This document shows, in pieces, positions 53,289-64,000 of a DNA stretch of 64,000 nucleotides. Each line of letters begins with the position of its first letter. Within the stretch, counting starts at the first letter, position 1. Where the stretch lies: the NCBI GenBank assembly GCA_025786725.1, contig JAHLTZ010000019.1, positions 248,001-312,000 on the forward strand, in the 5' to 3' direction. The position numbers were made by a program, and so were the translations under genes. The notes beneath the pieces were generated by a model that did no database searches, had not been told where the DNA came from, and worked only from the letters and a program-made list of their open reading frames with translations. The DNA comes from Syncephalis fuscata. Taxonomy: Eukaryota; Zoopagomycota; Zoopagomycetes; Zoopagales; Piptocephalidaceae.

Positions 53289-56200
53289 TTCAACTAAATT
53301 CTTTGCTATGTGTACTATTTATTCCATTTAATAAATCATTTGTTGTGCACCATTATTTCACTTAATAAATATTGTTTACTAAACAGCTTAGCATAAAATG
53401 GAAAAGTGTGACAATCCACAAATACCACAAATCATAAATCAAACATTGCGCAAACTAAAATGGGCGCAATAAACAGCAATGATAATAATAAGAAAGGTAC
53501 TGAATTGATACGAATTTTTTTGGTTGCTTGAAGTAGCAAGTTACTTCTTCAAACCGTAAATTGGTTGCTTAATCGTCATTGACGTACCAATGCGTGGTAC
53601 CAGACGCGCATATTGTAATTATTTGGAAATTATTAATACTGTTAAAGCACATGGCAGATAAAGATCTAGAGGTTGGCTTTGGCATAATAAACATACCAAT
53701 ATAGATTTACAACAGCAGCAGTTTGGCACAACATCAGCTGTCAAATTCTGAATAAGCAGTCTAGATTTTTCACAACCGTTATTTGTCTGAATACGGTACC
53801 AAGAAAACGGCAGACGCTTGAACATCAAGCCGTACTACTAAAACTAGCGTATAAAACGCTGAAACTATTGCATAGAAACTTGAACCAGATTTAACACGCA
53901 TGTACCAGCTAAACAGCAGGTAAATGGTAGCACAGCATCGAATGCGCAAGCGTTATGGATGCGAGCGCAAACAGGTAGGTAAACAAAAAAGTAAGGTAGC
54001 TACGGTTCCCGGTGTAGTACAAAACCTTTTTAAATTGCCAATAACTGTGCACTCAAGCATCCATAGAACGTTTGGCATTGATGGCTGCAATAAGAGTAGA
54101 AGCCAAACGTTGGATGAACTTGAAATTTAGCAAAGCCATCGTTGACACTGGTGCTGCTGAGACGATATCGCGCCAGAGATATCATTTCGCGCAAACAGTT
54201 GATAACGCGGCAGTGCTATGGGCAGTATTAAAAATCCGGGTAAAATAACCAGCCAATAGTTGTGATTAGCTAAGTGAGCTGAACCTTTGGTGATTGCTTG
54301 ATGGACTGGTGATTGGTTGATTAGGATGAGAAAGGATTAATAGTGCTAATGATGATTGGATGGAAGTAAATTAAGCGGTAAAGGTAGTAATGAAACGTAA
54401 TAAATGAAATAAATGAAGTAGACAAGACCGTGACTGTGACCGAGGGTGACCTAACTGAAAAATGATAGAAGAGAAATGAAAGACGAGTGAAGAGAATAGG
54501 AAAGAAGAAGAAGAAGAAAGGAGAGAATGATGGAGAAAGCGCCAATGTTAATGTTGTTGAGATGCATAAAATGCAATGAATTATTATGCATAGTTCTAAA
54601 ATAAAGCAATATTATTTAGGTTGCCGTCTAAACAATAAACTCATATTTCATAACTAGTATACCAAGCTACTGCGATAAAATAGTTAAAAATCCACTTTGC
54701 TTGCGATAAGTGCACAATAAAATGGTTATGCTGCAAATGGTCCGTCGAAAACCGTAAAAAAAAGAAAAAAGTCGAGACGGACGAATGGTCAGTAAATGGT
54801 GTACTGACACATAAAATTAAAATAACCGTGGATGGCAATAAGTGTCCACCATTTGGTTATAGAGTATAATTAAAATAAAAATACGAAGCAGGCGTAAAAT
54901 AGAGATGTCATATAAAATAGACGTTGAGCAGAGATGTACATCTACAATTGAATGAGATATGTGAATAAGGTGAATAGAATGAATTATTTACGGCTAGAAT
55001 GCCATAAAAACACAAGTTATTAAATATTTTTTTGCCTTGAATACAATCCTGCCCTTGATGAAACAGTGTCCAATAGTATTTCGACATAGAATAGTCATTT
55101 GGCCGAATGACAGTAGTGATCTTGGTCATGTTCAAGTTTCTCGAACTAATGATTGGATCCACGCGCGCATAAAAACGCGCGCATGCAGCTAAAACAACTA
55201 TGCTAGAACGGTGGTATATACACGCGCCAAACGAGGGGAAAAGCAAATGCGAAGGATAGCATCGGCGTTAACACGCGTGACGATATACGTGCCGGCTATG
55301 CTCGATGCCCAGTCGCTTAGAAACGCTCCTTTGCTTGTAAAGCAAAGCTTTTCTATGCACATCCTTACTCGGCGTTAAAGCAATTAGTAGCATAAATTGA
55401 TGCTGTATTATGTGATGTAATTATCGTCTGCTACTAAGCAGCAATCGACCAATAAATAGAATTCGCAAACGAGTATTATCGCCGTAGACTAGCACATGAC
55501 TGTTCACATGCTACCAATGACATACCACATCACAGCCCAGTTGTTGAAGCAATAGAAACCCGTTACTTCCATAGTTTATGGCTATATAGGGTACACAAGA
55601 CTAGACTAAGGTTGCACAAGGACATCATCAAAGTCACACATGATTCAAAAGATTTGCCGACTACAACTAATTAGCGAAATCTATTAGTGCACACTTCAAA
55701 GTCCGAGTTTGGCCTTGTACACCGGGGATTTAGTACGCTTGCTTTTTTTTGCTTCTGCTTCTGCTTCTGCTTCTGCTTATTCTCCAATGGTATATCATTT
55801 ATGACGTCATATAAATGTGCTGCATCATGCGCCTTGCTTATGGGAATGGATGCTTTTTCTTCCTTCTGCCGGTTAGTCACTCGGCTAGTCAGTCGGCCCG
55901 CTTATCAGTCTTCGTGCCGATTTCCCTCGTGAATGGCACATCTTCATTATTCGGCTGATTGGTTATCGGATAAACCTGCATTTGGTATTGAGTATGGTCA
56001 TCCTTAATATGCATTGGCCAACTCGTTAAGAACGCAAGTAAGCAGGCAAGCCATCCTATTGCAAAGGCACGTAATGATTCAAGGTGCTGGCGCCGACAAT
56101 ATCCATGCAAAGACTGCATGATCATGGCCATTCCGTAGGATTATGGCGGCGTTTTAGTTATGCCGAACATCTCGCCAAAGGTCACCTGGCATGTGCCTAA

Positions 56201-57682
56201 CACTTATATGAATTGTCACGGTTAACGTCATGGGGCTTTACCATCCTACACATAGACAATGTCTACTGTAAACGTGATTGGTGATCATTAAATAGGGATG
56301 AAAATGGTGAATATGTAATAAAATTCAAATAATAGTATTTTTGTGGTGTAATAACAATCGGCTAGAATGGCTACCTATTTTGAAAGTGAATAGGATGCTA
56401 AATATAATGCGTATCCAGCCATGTAGACATTACACGATTATTAAAAGTATAGTTCATGATAATAAAAAGAAAATAATTAGCGTAAAACGTTTGCAACAAT
56501 AGAAAGGAGTAGCGTAGACGAGTGGATAGAAAAAGGAGAGAGAAAGAGAGAGAGAGATGTGAGGGCATCATGGGGGATTGTAGTACAATTGGCGGTGTTT
56601 TTACGTTGGAAGGCGCTTGTAATTTACTTGCGCTTTTTGACCTCGTCGACTTGTATCAGTAAGACCAAAATAGAAATCGCCCATAATTGCTTATCCAGCA
56701 ATGGCGCCATTTGAACCAAATTAACTGCGTCGAAACAAACTAAAGAACGTTGAACTGAGACAATAACACATGGTCTTCGTCGCATGGCTCCGCCGCCGAT
56801 TAACACCGCCAATATTTTATTTACCATTCATTAAACATGATTGGGTAGACTGCCATGTGGCTGTTACGTCTGTAACACTCTACACTTATCTACCAAAACA
56901 GACACTTGATCGTATAAATAAGGAATAACGTATTTGTAAAGCACGCTCGATGTATCAAATACCGTTGGCATTTTATTCTAATTCCGCCCGAATTTTCGTT
57001 CTCCCACGTGAATTACGTTGATGGCCAAACAATACTGCCGCTGTCCATTCGACGTAGACCAAGCGTGCGTATGTGCAGATGGCATGAACAATACCGCCGC
57101 GTCTCTCTCTCTCTCTTTCTACCTTGATCAACCGGTGTGCATGTATGTGTGCGCGTTATTCGAACTAGATTCAACAAGCAGACGTAAAAAAAACTTGTTT
57201 ACCGTTATCCTTGTTATAACTGCAGCCGTCACATTTCTAAACGTTGTGTACTTGGATTGGTTCCTAGATCGCATCTGTGGTCTTGAATGAATGAATAGTG
57301 CATGCTAAGACGCGCACAAATAGACAAGCATGTCATGCTCATTGGGCGGAATAGTCGTAATGGGCATGGTCATGTCCAATCGTCAATCAAGAATATTTTG
57401 TCTGTACGTTTGTGTGCCGGTGATGCAGCAAATGATTTTTTCAAACTTCCATGGATGTGTGGTGATCGATCATCAACTATTTTCATCTAACGCACACTCT
57501 CCTACCATCACTAAATCGGACCGGCGCATCCATGTGTTTTAATAAGCACGTATTCTTTCTTACCTTTGTAACATTACGTCGTGCTATTCTTGGACAAATA
57601 GAAATATTTTGCACCAGTGTTATATACTCGATAAAGCATTTCAGATTTATTTGTACTATTTATCGTTATATCGATACTATCA
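53289..57682. other. Gene desert of mixed composition with hairpins and simple repeats
   Basis: No recognisable gene over 4.4 kb, although several parts are less AT-rich than other spacers. It holds a perfect 10-bp inverted repeat AACGTTTGGC/GCCAAACGTT (54067-54111) and a hairpin with GAAGTA/TACTTC near 53533-53550. It also has GA-rich tracts (54470-54530, 56500-56560), a TTCTGC hexamer run (55751-55780) and a TC run (57103-57120). Short frames such as 55889-56131 (minus, one membrane segment), 56624-56827 (minus) and 57018-57290 (plus) have no family resemblance I trust. Confidence 0.45.
55751..55780. repeat. (GCTTCT)n hexanucleotide repeat
   Basis: About five perfect units after a T run. 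Confidence 0.85.
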
Positions 57683-59339
57683 TCAGTAAAATAGCCAGCC
57701 AGCTTGGGCCTCAAGTATATTGGCTGGCGCAGTTAGGAAACCGGTTGGTTCGCTAGGCAAGCTATGAGCCGTAGAGGGGGAGGCGAAGGCAACTCCTCCA
57801 CCGCCCACTTTTGTTTCGTAACACTCGTAGCCATGATCCGCAAGCAGCTGCTGGACACTTGCTAGTGTAGTAGCCGGCGTATCTGCATTTCTAAATTAGT
57901 ACAGTGTTATCTGTTCTACATAGCATCACTTGCCATCTGGCACCAGTGTAAGTGCACATCCTCCACCGCCTGCACCGGTGAGTTTAGTAATTAGTCCATG
58001 TTTCTGTGTAACTTGTCGCACATCCTCGAGTGCTGGATGGCCAACGCCTAAGGCGGCTAACAAGTGATGGTTGATGTCGATCAATTGCTAAAAATTATTA
58101 GTAAATTTATTAGTTAAGGAATCAGATTGTAAAAACTATTTACTTTAAGATCATCAAAACTGTCCGGCAACTGTTCTGTAATGGTATTAATGTTAACACT
58201 GGTATTGTTAAGGCTTAATAAATGGTCACCTTTTGCTACTATTGCCTTAAAAGCTTCACTGATATTATGGATTGATTCCAGAATTGGTGTTATTACAGTT
58301 GGCATCTATAGTGTCATTGTGTAAATAGTTTAACCATTTAGCAGCTATCATCTTACACTGTTATACCGTTGACGCACACCAGCCACTAATACTTTGGTGT
58401 TTCGTGGCACTTTTGTATTGGTAATAATAAATCGCAGCGATTGAAATCTAAATACTTATTAATACTAATTAACATGGATTATTAAATTTATTTACGCATT
58501 TAACGGGCTCATCTTGCCACCCACGAATGCAAGAGCACCACCTAAATTATATGGTACATTAATTACTTATTCCACATATATTGGTGTACAATAGCCAACA
58601 CTTACCATAACAGCTTACAGTGTTATCGACACCGGATGGATTGCCGTGAACAACCTTTTCGGCCAAAAAGGCCCATGCATTGATACGATCGAGTACAGAG
58701 GATTACTGCCCGCTACAGATGGCATCTGTTCCAACTCGAAAAGATGGCGTATTGCCGCGGCAATACATACGCAATATGATGCCGATGATCCAAGACCGGC
58801 ACCTATTGGAAGGGTGGACCGGGTACAGAATGTAACACCGGGCCATTGATTTGTTTGTACAGCAGCAAGAATATATAGATAAAGAAAGGCTACTACTGCC
58901 GATTGCTGTGGATGAGCAGGTAGTTGAGTATGCTCGATAAGTGTAGCTTGTAAAGCGGCATCAAGAGCGACAGGCTGGCCGACTATAATCGGGTCTATAG
59001 CTAAGCAATATCACTATTAATTATTTGTTAATTATTGATACACTCGGCTTTTTACCTGTAACATCAACGCGTGGTAATTGTTCTGTATTAATAGAGAATT
59101 CCACACCAACATCTGGTAATTGCAAACAAAGGACATTATCGTCGTGTGGACAAACAAGCGAATATGCGCGTAAATCGAGACTACCAGCAATGGCCGTCTA
59201 AACCAAAAAGTTATTGACTTGGTCATTAGTCCAATAACATATTATTGTTATTTTTACATACTTTGCTGTAAACAACGGCATGTTCACCAAATAATATAAC
59301 TTTGCCCGGTGCTGATACAAAAAATGATTCTTTTCTCAT
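57683..59339 (-). CDS. ERG12: Mevalonate kinase (GHMP kinase)
   Basis: Phosphorylates mevalonate in the isoprenoid/sterol pathway. It starts [20 protein letters not shown], then AVVY, the substrate-binding start of GHMP kinases. The ATP-binding loop is [15 protein letters not shown], the third block [14 protein letters not shown] contains the catalytic Asp, and motif 3 is [17 protein letters not shown]-terminal GGGGVAF and the end QAGWLFY* give about 400 residues from roughly eight exons. Near 58695-58700 the frame breaks: VAGSNPL is followed by a one-base loss before [15 protein letters not shown], all inside one exon. Both halves are excellent matches, so an indel error is more likely than decay. 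Its 5' neighbour, the SPOUT1 homologue, is transcribed in the same direction about 200 bp upstream. Confidence 0.92.
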
Positions 59340-59551
59340 TTTACTATTGTTATAATAATACTATTACTATTGCTATTGCTATTGTTACTATTATTATGAC
59401 CACAACTATGGCTATTATTTAATAACTAAACGGAATGAACGAAAGAGTAAAGAATAAAATGGGTAGTACGCGTCACGCCATACTTTCTAGCGTTAAAGCA
59501 GAGCCAATCAAAATACGCAAGTTAAAACCAATCAATTTATTGTATAGAATT

Positions 59552-61128
59552 TTAGCTGGATTGTCCTTTAGTCAAGATGGCTGGTCTTAATGAAGACATA
59601 GTAATAAGAATGGCTTCCTGTAAGAGTACAGTTAGTTAGTAATACATTTAATAATAAAATTGATGTCTAGTTACCTCAGTGCGAATTGTTCGACTGCCTT
59701 GTCGAGGACAGCTGTTGACCCAGTAAGTAAACATTGATCCTGCATCTTCACCAGGACATGTAATCTGTTGATCGGCATCAACGGCCGTTTCTATACCTGC
59801 CAATCCGCCAAATACTACTAATAGATGTCTGAGATAAATGCAAATTAAAAATAAAGTTTAAATACAATTATTATTGAACTATTATTACCGGAATGTTGGT
59901 AGTTCGGCAGTAACTTTGTCAATATCACGTCCACGTTCAGATGTACCAATAGTACAGTCATAGCCGCCCTGAATAATACACCATTAAATAATGTACTTTA
60001 ATTTATTATACTTACATCAAATGGACATTCACCAAATACTTTGCCGATCGATCCAGCAATTCGTGTTCGATACCCCCAGTAGACACCGGCTGTTTTACGT
60101 GGCACCTTGGGCGAGACGACAATACCTTTAGGGTGTGCCGAGAATGGATCTACATAAATATTAATTTATTAATTTATTATAGGTATTGCTGGATTATTGT
60201 TATGATAGTCTACCTCTTGTGGCCTTGCTTAGTTCGACGGTAACTCTTACACCAGGTTTAAGAGCACGGTCAATGCGTACTTCCTATCAACATATAAATG
60301 GGATGTAGTAATTAATGCTAGCAACTTACTCGTCGCATACCGGCATTCACAAGTGACCCTTCGCCTGGCTGTATTGGTCTATCAAGCACAACTGCTTCAC
60401 GCCAGCGCGACACTGCACGTGCACGTAAATGATGGGGGCAATCCAGTGGATTCAATAAGCCTGATTTCAAATATATTAGATACTGAATTAGGCTCCAATC
60501 AAATAGTTACCAGCATATTGCAAGTCTTTATGGACTGGAAAAAGATCTCGACGTAAATATCTAATTAATGTTAGTAATTCATTAATGTGTATTAGCTACA
60601 TTCACTTACTGTGGCGTTTCCAAGTATTGTAATAGTCGAGCCATAAACACGTTGGCCTCGGATGAAGAGCGCTTTCCTGCTCCACGAAATTCTCCCTCAA
60701 GTGGCTTTCCTGCCGTGTCTAATTGTGCACAATCGTCAAATACCACAACTTCATCGATGTTGAATATAGCAAGTGCTCGTCCAATCTATTTCCGATAAGT
60801 ATATATAAACGTATAACCATAGTGCCACTGCAGCGTACCTGTCCCACTAGATACGTGCGCAGCTCTACCGACTGAGCATTATCGACGATAGAGCCTGGTA
60901 TCGCCACTGATACTGTCCAGTTCCGTCCTTTACCGTCGCCCCATTCCTCTTCTACTGATGGACCTGTTGGCGACACATAAGACGGATGGTGCTCTGGATG
61001 AGATTGCCTTTGAAAAGGCCCGTCCCGACGTGGTTTGCGTGTCTCACGCTATAGTGCATGACATTCTGTTAACACAATAGTAAGCGATTGGTTTGGCAAC
61101 TTACTGAATCCTGTCGATGTTTGCCCAT
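59552..61128 (-). CDS. SPOUT1/C9orf114-type putative RNA methyltransferase
   Basis: Many short exons join without a break into about 360 residues. The N-terminus is basic (MGKHRQDS, RETRKPRRDG). SPOUT blocks: NWTVSVAIPGSIVDNAQSVE, LRTYLVGQIGRALAIFNIDE, VVVFDD, an insertion with EGEFRGAGKRSS, YLETPQYLRRDLFP, LQYAGLLNPLDCPHHLR, then an OB-like insert (VRIDRALKPG). The C-terminal knot is GVYWGYRTRIAGSIGKVF, CTIGTSERG, HLLVVFGGLAGIE. Human SPOUT1 (CENP-32) and fungal relatives are SAM-dependent methyltransferases linked to RNA. The predicted SAM pocket (GTSERG, FGGLAG) is intact. Confidence 0.9.
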
Positions 61129-62566
61129 GCCTCAATAGCGTTAGTGTTGTTTAAAAAAAATAAAAAAATAAAAAAATAATAACTAAATTTATTAATATAC
61201 TCAACAATAATTACTTATTTTTGGTGGTGAAATAGTTTTTATTATATTCACTAACAAACTACTGACAAACGTGTTCTATGATAGATATGATATATTGATA
61301 TGTTTAGATAAAATAAGTCAAAGCCTACAAGATAAAATAACGATTAACTATGTGGGATTACAGTGCATGTAACTCAATGAATAAAGTAAGTGAAATGTAT
61401 CAAAGCTTATAGCGAGAGGAACGTATTCAATATATAATGCAATGCTATATGTATATTGGATATATGCATACTGATAATAAATCTACGATGATGAGTATCT
61501 TAGACTTTGATGTCACTCACCACCCATCATTATGTTCAATAGATTAAATGTTATTAAAAATAGCCATTTAACACTAAATTACATCAAATGATTAACAAAT
61601 TAATCATCGTTTACAAGAATAAAAGATCATTTTATTTAATTAACAAATAAAATGATATATATATATTGTAACATAAACGATAATTATACGGTATCGTTAA
61701 CTAATCATATTATTGTGAATAAAAAAGTTTAACTGGATATGGATTTTAGTATTTAAGAATCAGTAATGCCGAACATAACAGAATAGCAAATAAAACTCAT
61801 TGTCTTATTTTAAATGGTTTTAGTATATCTGCATGTTTTGTCAGCAATTTAAGTTTTGTTATAATTTTAATTACTATCAATGTAAAAATAAATACTAGAC
61901 CAGTCATTTTAAAGCGAGTAGTAGTTGGTTTTGCTGTTATTGTTAATCAATTCCAAAGAATATGAATATCAATATCAAATTGTAATATTGAAGTAAACAG
62001 CCAATTCAGTTAGCAAGACTTGTGGCTGTGTATTTGAATGCATAAATAAACAAATAACTGCAAATCATAAATGATCGTTTATACATTTGGTGTGAATAAA
62101 TGTTTATGTCAGAAAAATAATAATGCTAAATAATAAAGTATAGCTGTGTCCATTCAGAATCACAGTAGATGACATATCTATGCCAATCCAATACCGCTTC
62201 TATATGGTAAATACATAAAACTGGGCAATACTGCCAACAGAATAGCTGTGTTTTTAATTGTTTAGTGTTAAATCCAGAGTTTTCTTTGATAAACTACGGT
62301 ATATCTAATGATGCATTGTTTGTTTATAAAATTGACATGTTTTATTGGCTTAGCCGTTGCTGAAGTAAACAACAGTAGTCATGAGTCTACATGCTTGCAT
62401 CTGTATAGCAACTGTAGTAATGCTAGGTCAGATTCATCCGATAGCAACAAGTTTATTTGCACTCAAACAAGGGGAATTCAGAAATTACAGCCGGTTGCCT
62501 TTTTTTCATTGTCCCATTGTAGTATAGGTAGACGACGTGGCCCACGACATATTTCATTGAGCAGAT
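61129..62566. other. AT-rich spacer with one solo terminal repeat
   Basis: No gene. At about 61440-61590 lies a terminal module of the dispersed family (GGATATATGCATACTGATAA, GATGTCACTCACCACCCATC, ATGTTCAATAGATT, GCCATTTAACACTAAATTAC) with no recognisable partner end in the window. Confidence 0.6.
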
Positions 62567-63921
62567 ATGGAGACTCAGGACGATGTAACAAGCCGGCTTT
62601 TGGACGAAGCTACAAGACGACTGACACGCAGTATGGAAGAGTCCTCTCAAGCACAGCCGAGTGCTGGCAATAACGGGGGAAAAACCAAAGAGCTAGACGA
62701 ACGACATATCGAACGCAGTCAGTCGCGCGATCGATTACGCCGTCGGCTACGATCAAAATGTACAAGTGCTGCACGAATAAAACTACACACGCTTACTTGC
62801 TTGTGACAGCACTCATAGAGGGCCAGGATAGCCATTATGAAGAGATCAAAACAGACATTGCTTCGTTCGACTACCAAGCACATGCCATGTCAGCTGATGA
62901 TAATAACGACGATGATAGCAAGTTGAAGTTTTTAGAAGGCAAGTATGGAAGTGTAGAGTGTTCCGTTGATAAAATAAAATACAACATTTGCTAACAGTAG
63001 TTGTTATAGCCGAACAGCTAAGGAGCGCGTGTAAGTGTACCGAGTGTATCGATAACGAGTATGCGCAGTCTAACGTGTCATCAAGTTTACCGATTGCTAC
63101 GATGGGAGGACCCGATGTACACGTTGGTCGTGTTGGGGGCTTCGCTGGCCACAGTTTCCCTGACGGTCAACCAGTCGCCATTGGTAGTTTTGCTGGCCGT
63201 TTCTACACTGGCTTTGGCCATGGGCCTAGCTGGATTCCGGCTATGGGCACTGCTGACACAGATACTGTGGCTACGAGAGACTGCCTATCGTAGACGGTGG
63301 GTATTAGTAGGAAGTAGGCTGTAGCACTAATACCGCGCCGATAACAGACAGGAGACGGTTGCTAAATACAAAGAAAGAGTTGCCGATGCCATGGCCAAAC
63401 TCATCAGAGTATGGGCTACATGGTGGCTTGATCTGGTGCTGGTCAAAGATGAGCAAGAATCATTTAAGGTAGTGTGAACAGCATGGGCCATGCATAACTG
63501 ATTTTAGCTGGAATAATACTAGGCATTGATAGCATGTTTTGTATTTTGGATGCTGTGCATATTCTATCCTACCTGGGTCACGCTCAACGCAGGTATGTGG
63601 TTCTTTGTCCAATGATACATATAGCCAATCGTATCGGCAGCGGTAATATGCTTGTTTACTTTTCCGAAAATAGGCCGAAAAGCTCGAACTATTGGAATAT
63701 ATCTATTGGAACAAACACACCAGGAAGGGTAGGTGACAGTGGATGACAATGCTGCTAATATACCGACCACACTTAGTATTTCAGGTGTTATAAGAGATCT
63801 GATTCAGCAAGCTGCTGACACAAAGGATACGATACTTGTTTGGTTATTGAAGCGATTAAAAAAGGTATCAGCCACTGAAGCAACACAGACTAATTCGGAT
63901 AATCCTCGTGATGATAGCTGA
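62567..63921 (+). CDS. Reticulon-like ER membrane protein
   Basis: Eight exons join in frame: 62567-62759, 62810-62938, 62998-63030, 63086-63296, 63348-63468, 63523-63592, 63641-63728 and 63795-63921, giving about 325 residues. The N-terminal part is hydrophilic and charged (METQDDVTSRLLDEATRRL). A reticulon-type core follows: YRLLRWEDPMYTLVVLG, a long hydrophobic hairpin, a loop with YKERVADAMAKLIRVWATWW, and a second hydrophobic hairpin ALIACFVFWMLCIFYPTWVT to AVICLFTFPKIGRKA. The C-terminus is helical (DLIQQAADTKD). The layout, short soluble N-terminus and two long hairpins, fits proteins that shape tubular ER. The second intron uses a GC donor (GCAAGT). The similarity is weak enough that another hairpin membrane protein is possible. 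Confidence 0.6.
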
Positions 63922-64000
63922 TTGTGAAGCTTATTTTGAAGGTCTAAGAATATGCATTTGATTGTATAAACCAAATACAAATGCTGTCACCAACTTGTGC

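Noticed and set aside
56624-56827. Possible LSm-like small protein on the minus strand
   Set aside because: Only the words SLVCFDAVNLV resemble an Sm motif; the rest of the fold is missing and no splice model improves it.
63593-63624. A 32-nt intron, or an 18-nt one at 63607-63624, in the reticulon-like gene
   Set aside because: A 48-nt intron (63593-63640) ending GGCAG restores the frame with normal size.

Overview
The window looks like nuclear DNA of an early-diverging (non-Dikarya) fungus; the exact lineage is uncertain. It is AT-rich. Genes are cut by many short GT-AG introns, typically 45-70 nt, and separated by very AT-rich, repeat-filled spacers. The gene content is eukaryotic throughout: SAPs of membrane traffic, eIF3m, glucosidase II, mevalonate kinase, Rrn6-like factor and Acinus. 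A DUF7137-type secreted protein points to fungi. SCAMP and KIAA0930 homologues argue against an ascomycete or yeast.

Layout. 1-218: tail of a CCR4/Ngl2-type nuclease. 1376-3677 (-): Ser/Thr kinase with an 8-nt microexon. 3.7-12.2 kb: gene-free block with a hairpin cluster, a long palindrome (7.5-9.3 kb) and repeat copy R1. 12.2-23.3 kb: DBP2-type helicase (-), SIW14 phosphatase (-), alpha-SNAP (+), VPS37 (-), NRAMP transporter (+), eIF3m (+). 23.4-27.65 kb: repeat block (R2 plus arm B-left). 28-43.4 kb: KIAA0930 homologue (-), tRNA-Trp (+), SCAMP (+), SCP2 (-), DUF7137 protein (-), glucosidase II alpha (-), Acinus (+), a tRNA-derived SINE, and a degraded F-box gene (+). 43.6-49.8 kb: arm B-right, a 26-bp minisatellite of roughly 90 units, then R3. 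49.9-53.3 kb: Rrn6/TAF1C-like factor (+). 53.3-57.7 kb: gene desert. 57.7-61.1 kb: mevalonate kinase (-) and SPOUT1-type methyltransferase (-). 61.1-62.5 kb: spacer. 62.6-63.9 kb: reticulon-like membrane protein (+).

The genes are mostly unrelated housekeeping genes, with no operon-like logic. A loose theme is the secretory and endosomal pathway (alpha-SNAP, VPS37, SCAMP, glucosidase II, reticulon-like protein). SIW14/alpha-SNAP and VPS37/NRAMP are divergent pairs that may share promoters.

The most interesting structures are: (i) the 537-nt hairpin-rich intron of the DBP2 homologue, placed in motif V like the autoregulatory intron of yeast DBP2; (ii) a multi-kb inverted repeat pair flanking 16 kb of genes, with a minisatellite that is a stub in one arm and about 2.4 kb in the other; (iii) a SINE with an 18-bp target duplication; (iv) a dispersed terminal-inverted-repeat family whose ends fold into hairpins. 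Single-base frameshifts in several essential genes suggest residual indel errors in the assembly. All gene models were made by eye from splice signals and protein motifs, so exon borders need transcript support.
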